Assembly (NCBI GenBank): GCA_902489795.1
Contig: CABUBU010000049.1
Coordinates: 1 to 7,504, forward strand
DNA from: an uncultured Azospirillum sp.
GTDB lineage: Bacteria; Pseudomonadota; Alphaproteobacteria; RF32; CAG-239
DNA length: 7,504 nucleotides
Reading direction: 5' to 3'
Positions within the stretch are counted from its first letter, which is position 1. Each line of letters begins with the position of its first letter. This document shows positions 1-4,783 of this stretch, piece by piece. The position numbers and the translations under genes are program-made. The notes beneath the pieces were generated by a model. That model was given only the letters and a program-made list of their open reading frames with translations. It was not told the origin of the DNA and made no database searches.

Positions 1-60
1 CTGTAAAGCTGTAAGCTCTTTGGAACTAACGGCCCGGCCGGACGTTTTCTTGTTAAAACA

Positions 61-85
61 AAACCCTGTCTTGCGGACAGGGTTT
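61..85. terminator. Hairpin, probable rho-independent terminator
   Basis: The 10-bp arms AAACCCTGTC (61-70) and GACAGGGTTT (76-85) are perfectly complementary around the loop TTGCG. Read on the minus strand, the stem is followed by TTTTGTTTTAA, a reasonable U-rich tail. Read on the plus strand it is followed by GGGAAATTTTT, which is poorer. It could end a plus-strand gene left of the window or a minus-strand transcript from this AT-rich region. Confidence 0.6.
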
Positions 86-191
86 GGGAAATTTTTGGCT
101 CTGCGCGTATGCGGGCCGGGTTTTTCAGATTTTTCATAAAGGTCGAATTTTAAGTTAACTATTTGGCATCCTTTGGTTGTTTGCCGGTGGG

Positions 192-277
192 GCACCTGAT
201 ATTCACTGTTGCTTTCATGGTATGAGATTTGATTAAATCGGCGGTTTTGTATTTTAATACAGTTTTTTGGCAGGTGC
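192..277. other. Possible folded RNA element closed by a 7-bp stem
   Basis: GCACCTG at 192-198 is the exact complement of CAGGTGC at 271-277. The enclosed 72 bases hold two further small inverted repeats, ATTT/AAAT (227-238) and TGTATT/AATACA (248-261). The layout resembles a multi-branched RNA, but the inner stems are AT-only and I do not recognise a family. It could be chance in AT-rich DNA. Confidence 0.2.
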
Positions 278-641
278 TTATACCGTCGGACCGCGGATAA
301 ATTTTATAATTTTTCTCATAAATTTGGCATTTTTCAGAAGAAGTTCGGTTTGATTTGTTTGTCCGGGCTTCTTGTTCTTTTTACTCTGTTTTTCATTTTC
401 GGGCTTAAAAAAGTTTATGAATTTTTTGTCATAATTGCATAAACGTAGGCTCGCGGATTTTTATGAAGTTCGACATCATGAAAAGAAAATATTTAATTAG
501 GTTAATAATGGTTTGTAAGGGTTTTATAGGTTGTTTATTTTCTTTTGCCAACAAAAATTTTGTATAATTTGTCTTATTTCTCTTTTTTAAGGGCGGATTC
601 CTGCTTTGATCCGGATTTGTTTTGTCTAAAATGCGTGCAAT

Positions 642-685
642 AAAAAAGAAACGCCCGTGTTTTCTTGGAAAAACAGGAGCGTTTC
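642..685 (-). terminator. Rho-independent terminator on the minus strand
   Basis: GAAACGC (648-654) pairs with GCGTTTC (679-685), and inside it TGTTTT (658-663) pairs with AAAACA (670-675), with a small internal loop between. On the minus strand the stem is followed directly by TTTTTT (642-647), the classical arrangement. On the plus strand it is followed by GGGGTGGG, which does not fit. It therefore implies a minus-strand transcript arriving from higher coordinates, although no open reading frame is evident there before rplI, and rplI has its own terminator. Confidence 0.7.
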
Positions 686-690
686 GGGGT

Positions 691-812
691 GGGATGTTTG
701 GGCTTCACAGCAAAAAGATCCCTGCGTTCGTGAATGTATTAACGCTGTATGGTAAATTTCATGAGTTTAATCTGTTCTGAGAAAACATCCGGGCTTCGCA
801 GTCGGGATGTTT
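691..812. repeat. Repeated GGATGTTT / GGGCTTCRCAG elements with hairpin
   Basis: GGGATGTTT occurs at 691-699 and again at 804-812. GGGCTTC(A/G)CAG occurs at 700-710 and 791-801. The inverted arm AAACATCC at 783-790 can pair with GGATGTTT at 805-812 to give an 8-bp hairpin, or with the upstream copy at 692-699. The two pairings exclude each other. Neither strand shows a strong U tract after the local hairpin, so it is not a convincing terminator. Confidence 0.4.
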
Positions 813-846
813 AAAAAAATTCAATCACTTGTGGTTAATTACAAAA

Positions 847-862
847 ATCCGAATATCCGAAT
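847..862. repeat. Tandem 8-bp direct repeat
   Basis: ATCCGAAT is repeated perfectly and back to back at 847-854 and 855-862 in AT-rich noncoding DNA. It could be a protein-binding site or simple slippage. Nothing nearby decides this. Confidence 0.4.
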
Positions 863-989
863 TTCACAATTCATGATTATTCGTCAATCCAAAATGATTA
901 AAAAGTTGTTTTTTATTGAGATGAAAAATTGTCAAAATAGTAAATAAGCGAACATTAGTATAGCAACAGCCGTTTGAATGTCAACAGAA

Positions 990-1480
990 ATTTTTCGGAT
1001 GAGCGACCAAAGGCGGCAGCCGGAAGAGAGTGGAAAAAACGGTATTGTAGCCGGGACAGGGCGTGCGGCGAAAAAAGAAGAGAGGCATGGCGGCGCCACA
1101 ACCGGAAAAAAGTGATGCTATGGCTGCGGAAGGTGAAAAACGTTGTTTGCGGCGGCGGAAAGTCTTGTTGCGGAATTTATCGGAAAGGAAAAGGGAAGGG
1201 AAAAACTTTTGATGGCCGACTTGAAGCGGATGATGGAGAAGACGACCGATACGGGTGCAGGGAACAAAAGCGACGAGGAAGCCGACCAGTCGGAAAATGG
1301 CAGGGCATGCGGCCGGCGGAAAGGTGACGAAGCGCGCAGCCGCCGAGAGGCGGGTGACGGAGAGGGCGGGAAAGATAAGGTGATGAAGAAAGTTGGGAGG
1401 GTAAGGTCGGTAGAGAAGATGAGGAAGATGGGATTGGCAGAGCGGATCAGGAAAAAAGTTACCGGCCGTGCGGGATACGG
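990..1480 (+). other. Purine-rich tract of unknown nature
   Basis: The plus strand here is dominated by A and G. By hand count, about three quarters of positions 1261-1440 are purines, unlike any other part of the window. Open frames exist (for example 1143-1538, starting at TTG, and 1087-1212, starting at ATG), but the products are low-complexity Lys/Arg/Glu/Gly-rich chains with many AGG codons and no recognisable domain. The frame at 1143 also runs straight through the rplI terminator hairpin. I therefore do not call a gene. Alternatives are a decayed gene, a transcribed noncoding region, or a frame-disrupted basic protein. Confidence 0.45.
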
Positions 1481-1492
1481 CGGGGCGTATAT

Positions 1493-1524
1493 AAAAAACC
1501 CCGGATCTTCGTCCGGGGTTTTTT
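1493..1524. terminator. Bidirectional terminator downstream of rplI
   Basis: A perfect 13-bp inverted repeat, AAAAAACCCCGGA (1493-1505) and TCCGGGGTTTTTT (1512-1524), surrounds the loop TCTTCG. It lies 19 bp beyond the rplI stop codon. The GC core flanked by A and T tracts suits termination in both directions. Its clear job is to end the rpsF-rpsR-rplI transcript on the minus strand, and it would also stop any plus-strand transcription from the purine-rich region. Confidence 0.9.
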
Positions 1525-1543
1525 ACTTTTTTGTTTAGAAAAA

Positions 1544-2029
1544 CTATTCTTTGTTAAAAGCGTTTTCCTGTTTTTTCGCTTCGTCATCCGTGCGGGCAAC
1601 GTTGACCAGGATGGTCTGGCTGACTTCCGGGTGAAGGCTGAGCTTAACCTGATAAACGCCGAGGTCTTTGATCGGGCGTTCGAGGTTGATATAACGGCGT
1701 TCAACGTTAACGCCGGCTTCTTTCATGGCCGAAGCGATATCGCGGATGGTAACCGAACCGTAAAGCTGACCGGTTTCGGCAGCCTGACGGATCAGCACGA
1801 CTTTGAAGCCCTGCAGTTCTTCAGACTGTTTGGAAGCGCTCTCGAACAGAGCTTTGTTGTGAGCTTCCAGTTCCGCTTTCTGTTTTTCGTAAAAAGCCAG
1901 GTTTTCGGCAGTTGCGCGAAGGGCTTTTTTGGTCGGCAGCAGATAGTTGCGGGCGTAACCGTTTTTGACGTTTACCTTGTCGCCCATTCTGCCCAGTTTG
2001 TTTACATGTTCCAAAAGAATAACTTCCAT
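1544..2029 (-). CDS. rplI: 50S ribosomal protein L9
   Basis: This is large-subunit ribosomal protein L9, which binds 23S rRNA through its N-terminal domain and extends from the ribosome surface by a long helix; it is tied to translational fidelity. The 161-residue product has the N-terminal domain with the family signature (GDKVNVKNGYARNYLLP, residues 17-33, then ALRAT), a Glu/Lys/Ala-rich connecting helix at about 42-75, and a C-terminal domain from about 80 containing GSVTIRDIA. The length is within the usual range, with a short charged tail. The ATG at 2029 is preceded by GGAG (2037-2040) with a 7-base spacer. It is the last gene of the operon, 11 bases after rpsR, and the terminator at 1493-1524 follows. 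The family identification is secure. Confidence 0.97.
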   Translation of the reverse strand: MEVILLEHVNKLGRMGDKVNVKNGYARNYLLPTKKALRATAENLAFYEKQKAELEAHNKALFESASKQSEELQGFKVVLIRQAAETGQLYGSVTIRDIASAMKEAGVNVERRYINLERPIKDLGVYQVKLSLHPEVSQTILVNVARTDDEAKKQENAFNKE

Positions 2030-2040
2030 CTCATTTCTCC

Positions 2041-2268
2041 TTAGTTGGCGACAAACGGAAGCAGAGCAATGTAGCGGGCGCGTTTGATGGCGCGGGCCAG
2101 TTCTCTTTGTTTCTTGGCGGAAACCGAAGTGATGCGGCTCGGGATGATCTTGCCTTTTTCCGAAATGTAGCGGGAAAGCAGCTTAACGTCCTTGTAATCG
2201 ATTTTCATGCCGTCTTCGCCGGAAAACGGGCAGGATTTCTTTTTCTTAAAGAATACTTGTTTGTTCAT
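2041..2268 (-). CDS. rpsR: 30S ribosomal protein S18
   Basis: This is small-subunit protein S18, which pairs with S6 on the platform of the 30S subunit. The 75-residue product starts MNKQVFFKKKKSCPFSG and carries the conserved core KIDYKDVKLL, ISEKGKIIPSRIT and KKQRELARAIKRARY, ending in ALLPFVAN. This form is typical of alphaproteobacteria. I chose the ATG at 2268 rather than the in-frame TTG at 2274. The GGAG inside the last codons of rpsF lies 9 bases before this ATG but only 3 before the TTG, and the family normally begins near here. The start is 6 bases after the rpsF stop, so the two genes are probably translationally coupled. Confidence 0.96.
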   Translation of the reverse strand: MNKQVFFKKKKSCPFSGEDGMKIDYKDVKLLSRYISEKGKIIPSRITSVSAKKQRELARAIKRARYIALLPFVAN

Positions 2269-2274
2269 GATCAA

Positions 2275-2610
2275 TTACTCCGCTTCTTCAGTTTCTTTTT
2301 CTTCGGCGTTGACGCTTTCCGAGAATTCGTCGACGCGGATGGTCATATAACGAATGATGTCTTCGTTAAAGCGCATGATTCTTTCATACTCGGCAATGGC
2401 GTTGGCCGGAGCGGAAATGTTCATGATAACGTAATGACCTTTGCGGTTTTTCTTGATGCGGTAAGCCAGGGTCTTCAGGCCCCAGTTATCGACTCTTACG
2501 ACCTCGCCGCCTTCTTTCTTAATAACTTCGGACAGGTTTGAAACGATGTTATTAACCTGAGAAGTGCCGAGATCCTGACGTGCAATCAGCACGCTTTCGT
2601 ATTTTTGCAT
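2275..2610 (-). CDS. rpsF: 30S ribosomal protein S6
   Basis: This is small-subunit protein S6, the partner of S18 in the 30S platform. The 111-residue product begins MQKYESVLIARQDL, the usual S6 start, and contains GGEVVRVDNWGLKTLAYRIKKNRKGHYVIMNI (about residues 35-66) and the later NEDIIRYMTIRVDE segment of the ferredoxin-like fold. It ends in an acidic tail (EEKETEEAE), a variable region in this family. The open frame continues upstream to 2703, but those residues do not resemble S6 and overlap the structured leader. The ATG at 2610 has a strong AAGGAG (2620-2625) 9 bases away. It is the first gene of the rpsF-rpsR-rplI operon. Confidence 0.97.
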   Translation of the reverse strand: MQKYESVLIARQDLGTSQVNNIVSNLSEVIKKEGGEVVRVDNWGLKTLAYRIKKNRKGHYVIMNISAPANAIAEYERIMRFNEDIIRYMTIRVDEFSESVNAEEKETEEAE

Positions 2611-2709
2611 TAACTGTATCTCCTTATGGATTCTCAACAATGTCTTCTCCGTTTGTGCGGAGAAAACGGTTTTTTGTATAGCCAAGGCCTGAGGCTTTGG
2701 CAAGGGACG
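2611..2709 (-). promoter_or_regulatory. Structured 5' leader of the rpsF operon
   Basis: About 100 bases separate the predicted transcription start from the rpsF ATG. Read on the minus strand, the leader has a first hairpin (2681-2701, GCCAA/TTGGC outer stem and GCC/GGC inner stem). A second region follows that can fold in two exclusive ways: TTCTCCG pairing with CGGAGAA (2645-2664), or CCGTTT pairing with AAACGG (2649-2669), which leaves CTCCG in the loop. In several other bacteria the S6:S18 complex represses its own mRNA by binding a leader hairpin containing an exposed CCG. The second fold could present such a site. The regulatory role is inferred; the pairings are visible. Confidence 0.45.
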
Positions 2710-2715
2710 CCGCTT

Positions 2716-2743
2716 ACTATAGCTTAAAAGTTTATTTTGGCAA
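2716..2743 (-). promoter_or_regulatory. Promoter of the rpsF-rpsR-rplI operon
   Basis: Read on the minus strand, TTGCCA (2738-2743) and TATAGT (2716-2721) are separated by 16 bp, a good match to a sigma-70-type promoter. It points at rpsF and places the start of transcription near 2709. No other plausible promoter lies between it and rpsF. Confidence 0.65.
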
Positions 2744-2842
2744 GTTTTTTTTGCGGGCTGCAGTTAAAAAAACGTTTTCCGGCCGGCCGTCGGCGAACAA
2801 AACCGAGTGGCGAAAAAGCCCCGAAAGCGGCAACAAAATTTA

Positions 2843-2870
2843 TTGCAAATAAATATAAATGCCTTATTAT
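2843..2870 (+). promoter_or_regulatory. Promoter of the lipoprotein-comM operon
   Basis: TTGCAA (2843-2848) and TATTAT (2865-2870) are 16 bp apart, in a sigma-70-like arrangement in AT-rich DNA. Transcription would start near 2877, about 26 bases before the lipoprotein ATG. It diverges from the rpsF promoter, with about 100 bp between the two -35 boxes. Confidence 0.55.
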
Positions 2871-2902
2871 GGGGAAAAATGTCTTAAAACAAGGATGAAA
2901 AG

Positions 2903-3244
2903 ATGAAGGCAAAACTGATCGCATTGGGGGCGGCGTCGCTGTTGGCGCTTTGTGCCTGTTCGTCAACTTCCGCAGACGACGAGTCTGCCAAAGTCATTCT
3001 GCTCGGGAGCGAGCCGCAGAACGTGCAGCCGGTGATATTGCTGCAGCATCAGACGACCGGCAAGCTGGCCTGCTGCCGCGATACCGCGGAAGTGACCGCG
3101 GAAGATTGCGCCCGCGCGCTGGAAGCTCATTGTTTCGTGCGTGTTCAGGATCTGCCTTATCGTCCGGCCAAATACGACTTTCTCACGACCGACACTTATC
3201 CCACCCGCCGCTGGAGAGAGAACGAAAAAGCGCCGAGGTGGTAG
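2903..3244 (+). CDS. Small putative lipoprotein, function unknown
   Basis: The 113-residue product starts with MKAKLIALGAASLLALCAC, a short positive start, hydrophobic core and lipobox-like LCAC. Cys19 is the likely lipidated residue; Cys17 fits less well because Leu precedes it. Serine and two Asp residues follow, compatible with outer-membrane sorting. The mature part of about 95 residues has four more cysteines (57, 58, 69, 77), which could form disulfides in the periplasm, and ends in a basic, Arg/Trp-rich tail. The pattern ...TTGKLACC...CARALEAHC... resembles small alphaproteobacterial lipoproteins in which an 'xTG' motif is followed by spaced cysteines, but I cannot name a family. The ATG has AAGGA 7 bases upstream. 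The stop is 3 bases before comM, so the two are probably co-translated. Confidence 0.8.
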   Translation: MKAKLIALGAASLLALCACSSTSADDESAKVILLGSEPQNVQPVILLQHQTTGKLACCRDTAEVTAEDCARALEAHCFVRVQDLPYRPAKYDFLTTDTYPTRRWRENEKAPRW

Positions 3245-3247
3245 CAG

Positions 3248-4777
3248 ATGCTGTCGCGGGTCAACACCGTCGCTTTTAACGGGCTGGAAATCTTGAACGT
3301 AGAACTTCAGGTGCAGATTTCGGCAGGTATGCCCGCGTTTGCTATTGTCGGCCTGCCCGATAAGGCGGTGGCCGAAAGCCGCGAACGGATCCGCGCCGCT
3401 TTTACCGCCCTCGGACTGAAGCTGCCGGCCAAAAGAATCACCGTCAACCTGTCTCCGGCCGACCTGCTGAAGGAAGGGTCGCATTTCGACCTGCCGCTGG
3501 CGCTCGGCCTTTTGGTCGGGATGGAAGTGATTCCGCAGGAAAAAGTTTCTCCCTATATTGCCCTCGGCGAGCTCGGTCTGGACGGAAAGCTGGTAAACGT
3601 TAACGGGGTGCTGCCGGCGGCAATGGCCGCCAAAAGGCAGGGGTACGGTGTCATTTGTCCGGAAGCGCAGGGCAGCGAGGCGGTGTGGGCGAAGGTAAAT
3701 GACATTTTGGCGGCGCATTCGCTGCTGCAACTGATCAATTTTTTCCGCGGCAACGGCGAAATTCCCTTTCCGCAGGCCAGACGCCGGGAAAGCGCCGTGC
3801 GTCTGGCAGACATGAAGGACGTCAAAGGGCAGGAAACCGCCAAGCGGGCAATTGAAATTGCCGCCGCCGGCTCGCATAACCTGATCATGTCGGGGCCGCC
3901 GGGTGCGGGCAAGTCAATGCTGGCTGCCCGTCTGCCGTCGGTTTTGCCGCCGATGACGACCGAAGAGGCGATTGAAACCAGCATGATACATTCGATTGCC
4001 GGTGAGCTGAAAGACGGTTCCGTCAGTTTTGAACGCCCCTTCCGCGATCCGCATCACAGCGCTTCCACCCCGGCGTTGGTCGGCGGCGGAAGAAAAGCGC
4101 GCCCGGGCGAAATTTCGCTTGCCCATAACGGAGTTTTGTTTTTGGACGAACTGCCGGAATTTGCCCGGCCGACGCTCGAGGCTCTGCGGCAGCCGCTGGA
4201 AAACGGCTGTATTGCCGTTTCCCGGGTGAATTCCCATACCGTTTTTCCCGCCCGCTTTCAGCTGGTGGCGGCCATGAATCCCTGCCGCTGCGGCAATTTC
4301 GGTCTTCCCGGGCAGGAATGCAGCCGGGCACCAAAATGCGCGGAAGAATACCGTGCCCGCATTTCGGGTCCGCTGCTGGACCGGATCGACATTCAGATCG
4401 AAGTGCCGGCGGTCAGTCCGTGGGATCTGGCGGACGTCAGGCCGGGGGAAAGTTCGGACGAGATCCGCAAAAGGGTGATTGCCGCGCGCGAAATTCAGAA
4501 AAAACGCTTTGCCGTTTTCGGCTGCCCTTCGCTTCTGACCAATTCGCAGCTGAAGGGCGAACTGCTGGAGCAGGCGGCGGCGCTTGATAACGAGGCCAAA
4601 GCGCTGCTGTTGTCTTATGCTGATCGCACCGCGATGTCCGCCCGCGCCTATCACCGCACTTTACGGCTGGCGAGGACAATTGCAGACTTGCAAAATGAAA
4701 ATAAATTGCTTAGAATACATATCGCCGAGGCTCTGTCTTTGCGATGGAAAACGCCTGACTATAAATCTAGGAGATAA
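3248..4777 (+). CDS. comM: YifB/ComM family magnesium chelatase-like AAA+ ATPase
   Basis: The 509-residue product is full length for the YifB/ComM family. The N-terminal ChlI-type domain (about 1-165) contains GMPAFAIVGLPDKAVAESRERIR and ITVNLSPADLLKEGSHFDLPLA. The AAA+ core has Walker A GPPGAGKS (216-223), Walker B VLFLDE (296-301), a sensor-1 AAMNP (341-345) and GPLLDRID (374-381) with a probable arginine finger. A four-cysteine cluster (346, 348, 358, 364) could bind metal. The C-terminal region has the family's SARAYHRTLRLARTIADL. In naturally transformable bacteria ComM is a hexameric helicase that promotes branch migration when donor DNA is integrated; in others the role is unclear. The ATG has GAGG 9 bases upstream, inside the lipoprotein gene. 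The C-terminal sequence lies over the next gene's ribosome binding site. Confidence 0.95.
   Translation: MLSRVNTVAFNGLEILNVELQVQISAGMPAFAIVGLPDKAVAESRERIRAAFTALGLKLPAKRITVNLSPADLLKEGSHFDLPLALGLLVGMEVIPQEKVSPYIALGELGLDGKLVNVNGVLPAAMAAKRQGYGVICPEAQGSEAVWAKVNDILAAHSLLQLINFFRGNGEIPFPQARRRESAVRLADMKDVKGQETAKRAIEIAAAGSHNLIMSGPPGAGKSMLAARLPSVLPPMTTEEAIETSMIHSIAGELKDGSVSFERPFRDPHHSASTPALVGGGRKARPGEISLAHNGVLFLDELPEFARPTLEALRQPLENGCIAVSRVNSHTVFPARFQLVAAMNPCRCGNFGLPGQECSRAPKCAEEYRARISGPLLDRIDIQIEVPAVSPWDLADVRPGESSDEIRKRVIAAREIQKKRFAVFGCPSLLTNSQLKGELLEQAAALDNEAKALLLSYADRTAMSARAYHRTLRLARTIADLQNENKLLRIHIAEALSLRWKTPDYKSRR
4769..4773 (+). promoter_or_regulatory. Ribosome binding site for the 799-residue protein
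   Basis: AGGAG lies within the final codons of comM, 10 bases before the ATG at 4784, and the comM stop (4775-4777) falls between the two. This fixes the start and suggests that translation of the exported protein is coupled to that of comM. Confidence 0.8.
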
Positions 4778-4783
4778 AAAATA

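Larger units (their letters stand above)
1..1492. other. Long region without a supportable gene
   Basis: This is about 1.5 kb to the left of the ribosomal protein operon. Positions 1-960 are very AT-rich, with frequent stops in all frames and no reading frame that shows a ribosome binding site together with a protein-like sequence. A 34-codon frame at 463-567 lacks a good Shine-Dalgarno site. I found no tRNA or rRNA signature. The stretch does hold several inverted repeats (listed separately), a TATAAT hexamer at 563-568 without a convincing -35, and a TTGACA on the minus strand at 930-935 without a convincing -10. From about 990 the composition changes to purine-rich. It may hold small RNAs, the remains of a gene, or long untranslated ends. 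Confidence 0.6.

Noticed and set aside
463..567. 34-codon frame MKFDIMKRKYLIRL... as a small protein
   Set aside because: It has no ribosome binding site at proper spacing and lies in AT-rich DNA where short frames are expected.
832..840. TGTGGTTAA as a DnaA box and possible replication origin
   Set aside because: It is a single site with one mismatch, with no cluster of boxes.
974..1327. 117-codon plus-strand frame starting at TTG
   Set aside because: It is an Arg/Lys/Gly-rich chain with no domain, overlaps the other open frame in the same purine-rich tract, and has no Shine-Dalgarno site.
1143..1538. 131-codon plus-strand frame in the purine-rich tract as a gene
   Set aside because: It begins at TTG without a clear ribosome binding site, is low complexity, and its last codons are the rplI terminator hairpin.
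2269..2274. TTG start for rpsR, two codons upstream
   Set aside because: It is only 3 bases from the GGAG, too close, while the ATG at 2268 is well spaced.
2611..2703. N-terminal extension of rpsF to 2703
   Set aside because: The extra 31 residues do not resemble S6 and cover the structured leader; a strong AAGGAG precedes the ATG at 2610.
2895..2906. Three-codon frame overlapping the lipoprotein start by ATGA
   Set aside because: Its ATG directly abuts the AAGG, leaving no spacer for a ribosome, so translation is unlikely.
2963..3877. 304-codon minus-strand frame opposite the lipoprotein and comM
   Set aside because: It is a shadow of well-supported coding sequence on the other strand, with no recognisable motif.
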